A DNA stretch of 64,000 nt, taken from assembly GCA_021405325.1 (NCBI GenBank), contig QWII01000048.1, positions 33,476 to 97,475 on the forward strand. Reading direction: 5' to 3'. Shown piece after piece: positions 48,836 through 57,034 of this stretch. Below the pieces are notes generated by a model. It was not told the DNA's origin and made no database searches. It saw only the letters and a list, made by a program, of their open reading frames with translations. The stretch comes from Caldilinea sp. CFX5. GTDB taxonomy: Bacteria > Chloroflexota > Anaerolineae > Caldilineales > Caldilineaceae. Position 1 is the first letter of the stretch. Each line of letters opens with the position of its first letter. Position numbers and translations under genes: made by a program.

Positions 48836-49035
48836 CTACAACGGATGAGGGCGGGAACAGATAGGTCTGGCGCTCCGACGGCACTACAACGGATGAAGGC
48901 GGGAACGGATCGTTTCGGCAAGAGTGCATGAACCTGAAACCAGCATCTGTCTGCCCAAATGAAGCGCTGTTGTGTTGTCGGCTCGCGCTCCCCAACCAGG
49001 TATCCGTTCCCGCCCCTATCCGTTGTAGTGTGATC
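48836..49035. repeat. Repeated and inverted CTACAACGGAT...GGCGGGAACGGAT elements
   Basis: Two direct copies, at about 48836-48862 and 48881-48911 (CACTACAACGGATGAAGGCG then GGAACGGAT), face one inverted copy at about 49005-49034 (ATCCGTTCCCGCCCC then TATCCGTTGTAGTG). The 500-bp gap 48704-49211 holds no convincing gene; short ATCACGAATCACGAAT-type tandem repeats follow at 49133-49192 just before the regulator. Confidence 0.8.
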
Positions 49036-49211
49036 CCAACCCCACCGACAAAAATGCTAAAAAATTGCTAACTAAAGTTGGTTGTCTACCAATGGGAATT
49101 ATGTTACGTTATCACCATGCGGAAATGGTTTACGAATCACGATTCACGCAACACGAATCACGAATCACGAATTACGAATTACGAATCACGGAGTACAAAA
49201 CGAGGAAGTAG

Positions 49212-52200
49212 ATGGCCCAACTTTGTATCACCCTTTTTGGACCTTTACAAGCCACCCTGGCAGAGACCCCCGTCACCAAGTTTCGTTCGGTCAAAAATCA
49301 GGCGCTCTTTGCCTATCTGGCAATCGAAGCGGAGCGGCCCCACGCCCGCGCCACGCTGACCGGCTTGCTCTGGCCGGAAGAGACGGAAGAGGCGGCCCGC
49401 CAGAATTTGCGCCAGGCGCTCTTTCAACTGCGCACCATTTTAACGCCCAAAGGGGAGAAGGAGAGCGACTTTCTCCTGATCACCCCGACCACCGTCCAAT
49501 TTAACCAGGCCGCCAATCAGTGGGTGGATGTGACCCACTTCACCCGACTGATCGACGCCTGTGAACGCCATGAGCATCGCGACCCCACCCAATGTCAACC
49601 CTGTATGCACCGGCTGGCCCAGGCGGTCGATCTCTATCGCGGCCCGTTGCTGGAAGGGTTATTCGTCGAGCAAAGCCCTGAACTGGAACAGTGGTTGCTG
49701 CTCAAGCGCGAAGCGCTACACCACCAGATGGTGACGGCGCTCCATACACTGGCCGGCTGGCATCTGTCCACCGGCGACCAGAGCGCCGCCTATCGCTTTG
49801 CCCAACGGCAGATCGAACTGGACCCGCTGCGCGAAGAAGCTTATCAACAGGCCATGCGCGCCCTGGCCCAAAGCGGCCAGAGCAGCGAAGCGCTGGCGCT
49901 CTATCTCACCTGTAGCCAACGCCTCTATGATGAACTGGGGGCGACGCCCAACGCCACGACCGAAGCGCTCTTCCAACAGATCAGCAACGCCGACCTGCCC
50001 GCCGCCGACAATAAGCCAGCCACCCCGCGCCCGACCCATAACCTGCCCGCCGCCACCACCACCTTTGTTGGCCGCGAAAAGGAGGTGGCGCGAGTAATGG
50101 AACAGGCGCTCCACCCCAACTGCCGCTTGCTCACCCTGCTGGGCGTGGGCGGTGTGGGCAAAACACGGCTGGCGCTCCAAGCCGCCAACAATCTGGTGGG
50201 CACCTTTGCCGATGGCGTCTGGTTTGTGCCGCTGGCCGGCGTCCAAGCCGCAACCGACCTGGCGACGGCCATCACCACCGCGCTGGGGCTGACCCCACCC
50301 AAAGGCGATCCCACCCAGTTTCTGCTCGATTATCTGGCGAACCGGGAACTGCTGCTGCTGCTGGACAACTTTGAACATCTGACGGCGGGGGCTGACCTGG
50401 TGGCGCAACTGCTGACGCGCGCCCATCGGGTCAAGGCACTTGTTACCTCGCGTGAACGGCTCAATCTGCCGGCTGAGTTGCTCTTTGTGGTTGATGCCTT
50501 GCCCACACCGGAGCAGAGCGAGGAAGGTGCGGTCGATCTACGCGGCTTTAGCAGCATCAAGCTCTTTGCTGAACGGGCGGCCCGTTCGTTGCTGGGCTTT
50601 ACGCTCGATGAGGAGAGTTTGCCGGCGGTGGCAGCGATCTGCCGGGCGGTCAATGGCTTGCCGCTGGGCATTGAGCTGGCCGCCACCTGGGTCGATCAAT
50701 TCACCTGCGCCGAGATCGCCGACTCAATCCTGCGCAACCAGGATTTCCTCCGCACCGGCCAGGAGGATCTCCCCGTGCGTCAACGCAGTCTGCGCGCCGT
50801 CTTTGACCACTCATGGCGACTGCTCAAACCGGCGGAACAGGAGACGCTGGCCAACACCACTGTTTTTCAGGGCACATTTGGCCGCAACGCTGCGCTGGAA
50901 GTGGCGCAAACCACCGTGCCAACGCTGGCCGCGCTGACCAACAAGTCGCTGCTGCGGGTGGTCTCCCCCGGTCGCTATGCCCTGCATGAGGTGGTGCGTC
51001 AATTTGCCGCCGAACAGTTGCGCGACCGCTTTGACGCCGTCGCCGGCCAATGGCGCCATAGTCAATACTATCTGCACTTTGTCGCCGGCTGGGAGGGCAA
51101 GCTCTGGGGGCAGGAGAATAACAGCGCCGCCACCCAGATTATGGGCGAGATTGACAATGTGCGCGCCGCCTGGCGGTGGGCTGCCCAACAACGCCAAGCC
51201 TTGACCCTGCGTGCCAGCCTCAAGGCGTTGGTGCGCTTTTATACCATGGCCGGCTTCTATCGCGAGGCTGTTACCCTGCTGCAACTGGCGCTCGACCACC
51301 TGCCCTTGCCCGCCCCCGCCGCCGACCCCGAACTGGCCGCCCTCCACAGCCGCTTGCTGACGGAGCAGGCGCGGATGCTCTATCATCTGAGCGACTACAG
51401 CGCCAGCGCCACCGCCGCCCAGGCGTCCCTGACCCTGGCCGAAACCTTAGGTGATCTGCTCTTGCAAGCGGCCAGTCTGCGCGCCCTGGCCGACGCCTGG
51501 TATCAACAGAGTGAACGAGAGCGGGCGCAAGCGACGATGGCCGACGCGCTCCGGCTGGCGCAACAAGTGGGTGCGCTGGAACTGGAAGCCGATTGTCAGT
51601 TGGGCTATGGCGACATTTTGATGTATCGGGGCGAACCGGCGGTGGCCGCGGCCCACGAGCGGGCGCTGGCGATCTATCGCCAACTGGGGGATCGTTGCGG
51701 CGAAGCGTGGACGCTCAACAGCATGGGTATTGCCGCCGCCTTTCAGAAACAGTACGCCCCCAGCCAGGGCTATTTTGAGCAGGCCGTGCAGATTTTCCGG
51801 CTGCTCGGCGACCGTCCCAGCACCGGGCGCGCCCTCAACAATCTCGCCGCCATTTTGGTCTTGCAGAAAGAGTATGCCCAGAGCGAACCGATTTTGGTGC
51901 AATCGCTCACCCTGTCGCGCCAGAATGGCTATCGCCTGGGCGAGGTGCAGACCCTCACCAACCTGACTGAGGCGCTGCGGGGTCAGGGCAAACGGGACGA
52001 AGCGCGCCGCTATTGCCAGGACGCGCTAACGCTGGCGCGCAGCCTGGGCCATGTGCGGGGCGAAGGTCTCCAACTGAAAATCCTAGGTGAAATGGCCGGC
52101 GAAGAGGGCGACTTTGCCACCGCCATCACCTTCTTCGAGCAAGCCCTGACCGCCGCCCGCGCCCAGGGCGATCGCTACTACGAAGCGGAACGGCTCTATT

Positions 52201-52373
52201 GCCTGGGGCAGGCACTGCGTCACCTGGGCAATGGGCCGGCGGCCCGCTGTTGCCTCAATGAAGCGCTGACGGTGGCCCGTCAGGTCAACGACGAAGCGAC
52301 GGAAGGCAAGGTGCTGGCGGAGTTGGAATTGCTGGTGGAGATACCGGAGAAAGGACTGGCAGTTATTGCTTAG
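49212..52373 (+). CDS. SARP/BTAD-type transcriptional regulator with NB-ARC and TPR domains
   Basis: 1053 residues. Residues 1-85 are a winged-helix DNA-binding part (LFGPLQATLAETPVTKFRS, LLWPEETEEAARQNLRQAL). Residues about 95-255 form a bacterial transcriptional activation (BTAD) domain. An NB-ARC ATPase follows (GVGGVGKTRLAL, LLLLDNFEH, GLPLGIELAAT), then tetratricopeptide repeats to the end. Such AfsR-like proteins are ATP-controlled activators. GAGGAAG precedes ATG 49212. The target is unknown. Confidence 0.9.
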   Translation: MAQLCITLFGPLQATLAETPVTKFRSVKNQALFAYLAIEAERPHARATLTGLLWPEETEEAARQNLRQALFQLRTILTPKGEKESDFLLITPTTVQFNQAANQWVDVTHFTRLIDACERHEHRDPTQCQPCMHRLAQAVDLYRGPLLEGLFVEQSPELEQWLLLKREALHHQMVTALHTLAGWHLSTGDQSAAYRFAQRQIELDPLREEAYQQAMRALAQSGQSSEALALYLTCSQRLYDELGATPNATTEALFQQISNADLPAADNKPATPRPTHNLPAATTTFVGREKEVARVMEQALHPNCRLLTLLGVGGVGKTRLALQAANNLVGTFADGVWFVPLAGVQAATDLATAITTALGLTPPKGDPTQFLLDYLANRELLLLLDNFEHLTAGADLVAQLLTRAHRVKALVTSRERLNLPAELLFVVDALPTPEQSEEGAVDLRGFSSIKLFAERAARSLLGFTLDEESLPAVAAICRAVNGLPLGIELAATWVDQFTCAEIADSILRNQDFLRTGQEDLPVRQRSLRAVFDHSWRLLKPAEQETLANTTVFQGTFGRNAALEVAQTTVPTLAALTNKSLLRVVSPGRYALHEVVRQFAAEQLRDRFDAVAGQWRHSQYYLHFVAGWEGKLWGQENNSAATQIMGEIDNVRAAWRWAAQQRQALTLRASLKALVRFYTMAGFYREAVTLLQLALDHLPLPAPAADPELAALHSRLLTEQARMLYHLSDYSASATAAQASLTLAETLGDLLLQAASLRALADAWYQQSERERAQATMADALRLAQQVGALELEADCQLGYGDILMYRGEPAVAAAHERALAIYRQLGDRCGEAWTLNSMGIAAAFQKQYAPSQGYFEQAVQIFRLLGDRPSTGRALNNLAAILVLQKEYAQSEPILVQSLTLSRQNGYRLGEVQTLTNLTEALRGQGKRDEARRYCQDALTLARSLGHVRGEGLQLKILGEMAGEEGDFATAITFFEQALTAARAQGDRYYEAERLYCLGQALRHLGNGPAARCCLNEALTVARQVNDEATEGKVLAELELLVEIPEKGLAVIA

Positions 52374-52542
52374 AACTGGCAATTTACTGTCCTGTCAATC
52401 CTAAAACTCAACGTTGAAACGCTCATGATTGTTTTTGTCGGTGTGCTATGGTAAAATGTCAGCGACAACAGGTTCCACCGATGAAAAACAGGTTTTGTCT
52501 CCATGTTGGAGACAACGCCCAATCGAGCAAAATGCAATAAAG

Positions 52543-53571
52543 ATGGCGATCACAGATACGACTGAACCATTTGACGAATCAACCAAAACATTCTACCGTC
52601 ATCTTTTTGAAGAGTGGGGGCTGAAGGTAGAATCTGAATATGAAGTCTTTACCCGAAGCCGCACAATCGATCTGGTCATCGAAGCGCTAGAACCCAATAA
52701 CCCCCGCCTGGCCGAAAGTGTCTTTGCCCATTTCCGTCGGTGGAATATCCTGGAGTTGAAAGGCGTCAATGATCCCTTAACGGTTCTCAACTTTGACCGG
52801 ATCATGATGCGGGCATGGGGGTTACGGGCAACGGAACCAGATGATGAACCGAAGGCCAATGGGGAGCCACAAGCCGAAGAACAGGATAAAAAGTCCCGTG
52901 AGCAAGAACTGTTGCCGAGTCAACGCACCATCACCATCGTCTGTGTCACGCGGCCAACGCGAATTTTGAACTGGTTACAAGATGAGTACAAATTCTATCC
53001 GACCGAGCAGCCGGGTATTTACTACTGTAATGAACGTTTGCAACAGTGGATCATCCACCCATCTGAGTTAGCCCTAATTCCTGGTAACTACCCCTTGTTG
53101 CCTCTGGCCCGTGGGGAAAAGTTGGCGCAATTTGTCGAACTTTGCCTGCGAGAAGGCTTGACAGACTACTTGCAACTGGTGTTAGATGTCGGCATGGCGA
53201 CGGATGCGAATATCATTTGGCAGAAAATTTTGGAGGCAAGACAAATGCGAATGACCATCAAGGAAGAAACTTGGCCCTACATTGATCGCTATTTCAAAGA
53301 AGTCCCTGAAGACCTCTTGAAGATGCCCACGTTCCGTGAGATGTTGAAGGAAAGCGAGCGTGAAGGCGAAAAACGGGGTAGATTGCTCAACCAACATCGC
53401 ACCCTCCTCCGTTTGCTGGAACACAAGTTTGGCCCTGTGCCAACCCCATTGCACCAACAGATTGAAAGCTGCGACGATAGTGCGCAATTAGACCGATGGC
53501 TGGATCAAATCCTGGCGGCGACGGCTCCCGTCACCTTGCTGCCGGTGCATGATGATACTGTTACGGCTTGA
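52543..53571 (+). CDS. Rpn/DUF4351-type PD-(D/E)XK protein (3 of 3)
   Basis: 342 residues from ATG 52543; longer in-frame starts to 52429 exist, but that region is not homologous-looking. The predicted nuclease core has Glu32, Asp43 (RTIDLVIEALE) and Glu71-Leu-Lys73 (NILELKG). The C-terminus is DUF4351-like (LLRLLEHKFGPVPTPLHQQIESC, LDRWLDQIL). A kinked GEKRGRLL linker precedes it. It shares plan, not detailed sequence, with the genes at 14102 and 17715. The antitoxin-like gene follows. Confidence 0.75.
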   Translation: MAITDTTEPFDESTKTFYRHLFEEWGLKVESEYEVFTRSRTIDLVIEALEPNNPRLAESVFAHFRRWNILELKGVNDPLTVLNFDRIMMRAWGLRATEPDDEPKANGEPQAEEQDKKSREQELLPSQRTITIVCVTRPTRILNWLQDEYKFYPTEQPGIYYCNERLQQWIIHPSELALIPGNYPLLPLARGEKLAQFVELCLREGLTDYLQLVLDVGMATDANIIWQKILEARQMRMTIKEETWPYIDRYFKEVPEDLLKMPTFREMLKESEREGEKRGRLLNQHRTLLRLLEHKFGPVPTPLHQQIESCDDSAQLDRWLDQILAATAPVTLLPVHDDTVTA

Positions 53572-53579
53572 ACAAGCCG

Positions 53580-53620
53580 CAGTCCATGCGGAAAGGCGCT
53601 ATTGCTTTCCGCATGGACTG
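53580..53620. repeat. Perfect 16-bp hairpin containing the antitoxin start codon
   Basis: The arms 53580-53595 and 53605-53620 are perfect reverse complements around GCGCTATTG. The right arm includes ATG 53613. It may terminate the preceding gene and also sequester or define the next start. Confidence 0.85.
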
Positions 53621-53873
53621 TTTAGGGATCGACTGTGTTTTGGCCTCACTTAGGTTGCAGGATGGTGACTCAGTTGCCTTGCTCTCCGCACTCCGTATCA
53701 TTGCGCACATCAGAGGCATTTCAACCCTGGCGGCTGAGGTAGGCATGACGCGGCAAGGACTGCAAAAAGCGCTCTCCGCCAACGGCAACCCGCAGTTGGA
53801 TAATGTCAGCGCCATCATGCGCGCGCTGGGGTATCAGTTGGTGCCTCAGCGCATTGAGGTACCTGTCGGTTGA
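53613..53873 (+). CDS. HigA-like addiction-module antidote
   Basis: About 86 residues (ATG 53613; an in-frame TTG at 53568 would add 15). The sequence LQDGDSVALLSALRIIAHIRGISTLAAEVGMTRQGLQKALSANGNPQLDNVSAIMRALGYQLVPQ matches the Xre-like addiction-module antidotes that usually follow a HigB-type toxin. No toxin gene precedes it in this window, since the upstream gene is a Rpn-type protein, so it is an orphan antidote or its toxin is lost. Confidence 0.78.
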   Translation: MDCLGIDCVLASLRLQDGDSVALLSALRIIAHIRGISTLAAEVGMTRQGLQKALSANGNPQLDNVSAIMRALGYQLVPQRIEVPVG

Positions 53874-54198
53874 GGTTGGCAGGGGTTACAGCTTGGATAA
53901 TGACCGGGCGCCATATGGCGCAGCCATGCTCAAACAATTGGCAGAATGCTTGAGCCAAGACTATAGTAATGGCTTTAATTACTATAGTCTAATCCAGATG
54001 GTAAAATTTTATACGACCTTACCCGATGAGAGAATTGTTGCGACACTGTCACAACAATTGATCTGGTCCCATTTTGTTGAACTCATCAAGATTGATGACG
54101 AGATCAAGCACGAATTTTACATCTATCTATGCGCCGATGCCGTCGAACGCTTTGACGGGCCTTTTATTGTCAGATATAAACGACATCGTGAGCGATAG
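53869..54198 (+). pseudogene. Truncated YhcG/DUF1016-type nuclease fragment
   Basis: The frame reads VEVGRGYS...RAPYGAAMLKQLAECLSQDYSNGFNYYSLIQMVKFYTTLPDERIVATLSQQLIWSHF, the N-terminal domain of YhcG-like (DUF1016) proteins, followed by only a short unrelated end. The PDDEXK nuclease domain that should follow is missing. It overlaps the antidote end by five bases and is overlapped by the HTH gene. It is best read as a remnant of a toxin-antitoxin-like or defence gene. Confidence 0.7.
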
Positions 54199-54412
54199 TT
54201 TAGCATACCTAGCCCGCAACCTCAAATATTACCGCGCCCAGTTGGGCTTAACCCAGGTTGAACTCGCCCAAAAATCCGGCGTCAATCGCTCCTATTTAGC
54301 CAGTATCGAAAGCGAAACCCAGCCCAACACCTCGATTAAGACTGTCGAGAAACTAGCAACGGCGTTGGGTGTCACTGTGATTGCGTTGCTCCAGCCGCCC
54401 AGTGAGCGTTAG
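54188..54412 (+). CDS. XRE-family helix-turn-helix protein
   Basis: About 74 residues (GTG 54188; ATG 54137 would give 91). The core LARNLKYYRAQLGLTQVELAQKSGVNRSYLASIESETQPNTSIKTVEKLATALGVTVIALLQ is a standard XRE/Cro-type DNA-binding domain. It overlaps the end of the YhcG fragment and probably belonged to the same broken module. Its start is uncertain because no ribosome-binding site is clear. Confidence 0.78.
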   Translation: MSDSLAYLARNLKYYRAQLGLTQVELAQKSGVNRSYLASIESETQPNTSIKTVEKLATALGVTVIALLQPPSER

Positions 54413-54455
54413 CTTTGCTTCCACTCCGCAATACACCCTCAATGATGGGAGCGGC

Positions 54456-54484
54456 TTGATTTTTGATTATGTTTACGGTATCAT
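54456..54484 (+). promoter_or_regulatory. Promoter for brnTA
   Basis: TTGATT (54456-54461), 17-bp spacer, TATCAT (54479-54484). Transcription would start near 54491, 48 bases before the toxin gene. Confidence 0.65.
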
Positions 54485-54538
54485 AGGGACGGTTAGCATT
54501 TGCATATCATCTTTGCGGTACTGTAGGATTCGTTTGAC

Positions 54539-54820
54539 ATGGCTCTTGAATTTGAGTGGCAGCCAGAGAAAGCTGCCAAGAACCGGCGCAAACACAAGGT
54601 GCTATTTGAAGAGGCTGCAACTGTTTTTGCCGATGAGATGAGCGCCACGCTCTACGACCCCGATCATTCCGATGATGAGGAACGCTTTTTGACCATTGGC
54701 TACTCGAACCGTGGCCGGCTGTTGATTGTTTCTCACACAGGTCGTGGTACGCGCCTACGAATTATTAATGCACGTCCTTTAACACCAAAGGAACGAAGAC
54801 AATATGAAGAAGCTGAATAA
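54539..54820 (+). CDS. brnT: BrnT-family toxin
   Basis: 93 residues with the complete BrnT pattern: FEWQPEKAAKNRRKHKVLFEEAATVFADEMSATLYDPDHSDDEERF, IGYSNRGRLLIVSHT, and IINARPLTPKERRQYEEAE. It is a RelE-fold ribonuclease that inhibits translation and is neutralised by BrnA. It overlaps the antitoxin by 17 bases and follows a clear promoter. It is the more canonical of the two BrnT-like genes in the window. Confidence 0.92.
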   Translation: MALEFEWQPEKAAKNRRKHKVLFEEAATVFADEMSATLYDPDHSDDEERFLTIGYSNRGRLLIVSHTGRGTRLRIINARPLTPKERRQYEEAE

Positions 54821-55049
54821 AACAACCGAATTAGAAGATGAGCTACGTCCTGAATACGATCTGAGTCAGTTATTAAAGCACGCTGTGCGTGGTAAGTACG
54901 CGGCACAGTACAAAGCCGGGACAAATTTAGTCTTGCTTGCGCCCGATGTTGCTGCCGCCTTCCCCGATGAGCAGGCCGTGAATGAGGCGTTACGGTTGGT
55001 CATGCAACTGGCAAAGATTCCTGCTGCGCTACAGAGCAGTGTAAGATAA
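54804..55049 (+). CDS. brnA: BrnA-type antitoxin
   Basis: 81 residues (MKKLNKTTELEDELRPEYDLSQLLKHAVRGKYA... LVLLAPDVAAAFPDEQAVNEALRLVMQLAK). The N-terminal part matches BrnA-like antitoxins (EYDLS, KGKYA). The C-terminal AFPDEQAVNEALR is the ribbon-helix-helix DNA-binding end. Overlap with brnT and a shared promoter support co-expression and autoregulation. Confidence 0.88.
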   Translation: MKKLNKTTELEDELRPEYDLSQLLKHAVRGKYAAQYKAGTNLVLLAPDVAAAFPDEQAVNEALRLVMQLAKIPAALQSSVR

Positions 55050-55051
55050 TC

Positions 55052-55548
55052 GCGCAAACCTCTATATTTCAGGCGATTGGCCGCAACCCGACGCCGCTGC
55101 ACAACCGCTATCTGGTCATGCGCTGGGATTTTTCCGATGTCGCGCCGCACCACAATGTCGATCAGATGCAGCAGAATCTCTTTGATCATATCAATGATCG
55201 CATCAAATTGTTTGCTCAACGCTATGCTGACCTGTTCAAAACCGAAATTGAGATCAGCGACCGCAATGCCATGATCTCCTTTCGCCCTTCTACTTCCTCA
55301 AAAATTTTGAGCGCACCTGCCGTTATCCGCGCCGCTTGCTGGATAGCAATCTCGCGCCAGATTACCAGAAAATTTCCTATATTTCGCACCTGCCCAACGG
55401 TGAACAACTGATCCTTGCTGCGCTCGACGAAGCCAAGCCCCTCAGCGTAACAACCCTGGAAGATCGCTATGGCAAGGTAATACTGCAAATCACGAATCGC
55501 GTGATTACAGAACTACAGAAAGAAAAAGTCGTGAGTATAGGAGCCTGA
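55052..55548 (+). pseudogene. Broken AAA-ATPase-like gene (DUF1703-type) fragment
   Basis: The first frame reads SIFQAIGRNPTPLHNRYLVMRWDFSDV...LFDHINDRIKLFAQRY, the middle of AAA-ATPase-like proteins. It then loses frame near 55285-55310. A second frame carries the continuation, FYFLKNFERTCRYPRRLLDSN...APDYQKISYISHLPNGEQLILAALDEAKPL. The Walker A part and the C-terminal nuclease part are absent. It is therefore a truncated and frameshifted remnant directly after the brnTA pair. Confidence 0.7.
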
Positions 55549-55672
55549 CAGCTCTCACGGTACGCGACCGAGTTTTGCTCACGACACTTACACTGTAACA
55601 GAGATTCCACAACTTGTAAAGCATGAAATTTTATAAGTTTTTCGGAGCTAGGCAATGAGTCAAGGGTAGACA

Positions 55673-55749
55673 GGCCAGACCTCCGGGAAGGGGGCAACTG
55701 TTGGCTTGCAATACGGCGTAGTTCTTGCCCCCTTCCCGGAGGTCTGGCC
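55673..55749. repeat. Perfect 25-bp intergenic hairpin
   Basis: The arms 55673-55697 and 55725-55749 are perfect reverse complements (core GACCTCCGGGAAGGGGGCAA). A further CAGGCC/GGCCTG extension has an inserted GG. The 457-bp gap 55549-56005 holds this and a possible promoter (TATAAT, 55902-55907) for the ABC operon, but no gene. Confidence 0.92.
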
Positions 55750-55901
55750 GGCCTGCGCGTAGTCCCTAATTTTGTTAAAAGAGTTAGATGATAGTACCAA
55801 ACACATAGCGCAGGCCATGAATAGGGCGTTACAGTTGGTCTGGCTGGAAGTGTAAATTTCTATCCAATGTCGCCCAATTTTTCCAAAGCGGCAGGGGCGT
55901 G

Positions 55902-55907
55902 TATAAT
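55902..55907 (+). promoter_or_regulatory. Possible -10 box for sugar ABC operon 2
   Basis: TATAAT (55902-55907) about 100 bases before ATG 56006, with only a weak TTTCCA -35 at 16-bp spacing. Confidence 0.4.
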
Positions 55908-56005
55908 GCCACGACGATGTTGCCGCACCACGAAACTGTGTGAACAGCCCAACCCAGCAACACCACGCCCAACCTCCCAATCGCCTTAACGTAGGAGTTA
56001 TTTCT

Positions 56006-57013
56006 ATGGCTAGCACAGCCTTACCTGCGACCCATGTGGTCGCCAAGCCCAAAGCCCGGTGGAACCGGGCAAAGGTGTATAGCAACGCCTCGTATTTGTT
56101 GATGATTTTGCCGGGCGCGCTTTGGCTCTTTCTCTTTGCCTATCTGCCCATGCCGGGCATCATCATGGCCTTCAAAACCTACAAACTGACCAGACCGCCC
56201 GATGATGCTTGGATTCAAAACCGCTTTATCTATAGCCTGATCAATAGCCCGTGGGTCGGCTTGGAAAACTTTCAATATCTGATTCTGCCCTCCAATCTGA
56301 ATACGACGCTGCTCTACATCCGCAATACGCTGCTCTATAACCTGCTCTTTATGACGGTCGGGTTGGTGCTGGCCGTGACCTTAGCCGTCATCATTTTTGA
56401 GCTGACCAACCGCTTTTGGGCCAAGCTCTATCATTCGATCTTCTTTCTGCCCTATTTTATCTCCTGGATTGTGGTGGCCTATGTCGTCTATGCGTTGGCC
56501 AATTCCAGCGGGATCATCAACAGCACGCTGGCGTCGCTGGGGCTGGGGCCGCTGGAAATTTACAAAGAAAAGGTCTACTGGCCCTTTATCTTTTTGCTGG
56601 CCAATATCTGGAAATATACCGGCAACGGCTCGATCATCTACCTGGCGACCATCACCGGGATTGACCGGGAACTCTACGAAGCCGCCGCGATCGATGGGGC
56701 GGGCAAATGGAAACAGTTTACCCACATTACCTTGCCGCATCTCATTCCGGTCATTGTGTTGTTGCAAATTCTGGCCGTGGGCAATATCTTTGGCTCCGAT
56801 TTTGATATGTTCTACACCCTGCCCGCCGGCGCAGCGCTGGTGAAAGATGTCACCTATACGCTGGATGTCTTTGTCTATAACATGCTGCGCAGCAACCTGC
56901 CGCTGGGCTATCCGGCCGCCGCAGCCTTTTTGCAATCAATTGTCGGCTTTTGTCTCATTCTGCTCACCAACTTTATTGTGCGCAAGACGCGGCCAGACCT
57001 GGCGCTCTTCTAA
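56006..57013 (+). CDS. Sugar ABC transporter permease, LplB type
   Basis: About 335 residues with six membrane segments. It has the ATPase-contact loop YEAAAIDGAGKWKQFTHI and the family-typical FAYLPMPGIIMAFKTYK. ATG 56006 with TAGGAG upstream is preferred over an in-frame ATG at 55940. LplB/LplC-type systems import oligosaccharides or similar. Followed closely by LplC-type and binding-protein genes; no ATPase gene is present. Confidence 0.9.
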   Translation: MASTALPATHVVAKPKARWNRAKVYSNASYLLMILPGALWLFLFAYLPMPGIIMAFKTYKLTRPPDDAWIQNRFIYSLINSPWVGLENFQYLILPSNLNTTLLYIRNTLLYNLLFMTVGLVLAVTLAVIIFELTNRFWAKLYHSIFFLPYFISWIVVAYVVYALANSSGIINSTLASLGLGPLEIYKEKVYWPFIFLLANIWKYTGNGSIIYLATITGIDRELYEAAAIDGAGKWKQFTHITLPHLIPVIVLLQILAVGNIFGSDFDMFYTLPAGAALVKDVTYTLDVFVYNMLRSNLPLGYPAAAAFLQSIVGFCLILLTNFIVRKTRPDLALF

Positions 57014-57034
57014 TAGCGAAAAGGAAAGGTATCT

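Noticed and set aside
49133..49192. ATCACGAATCACGAAT tandem repeats as a possible CRISPR array
   Set aside because: Units are about 9 bases with no spacers; these are simple repeats.
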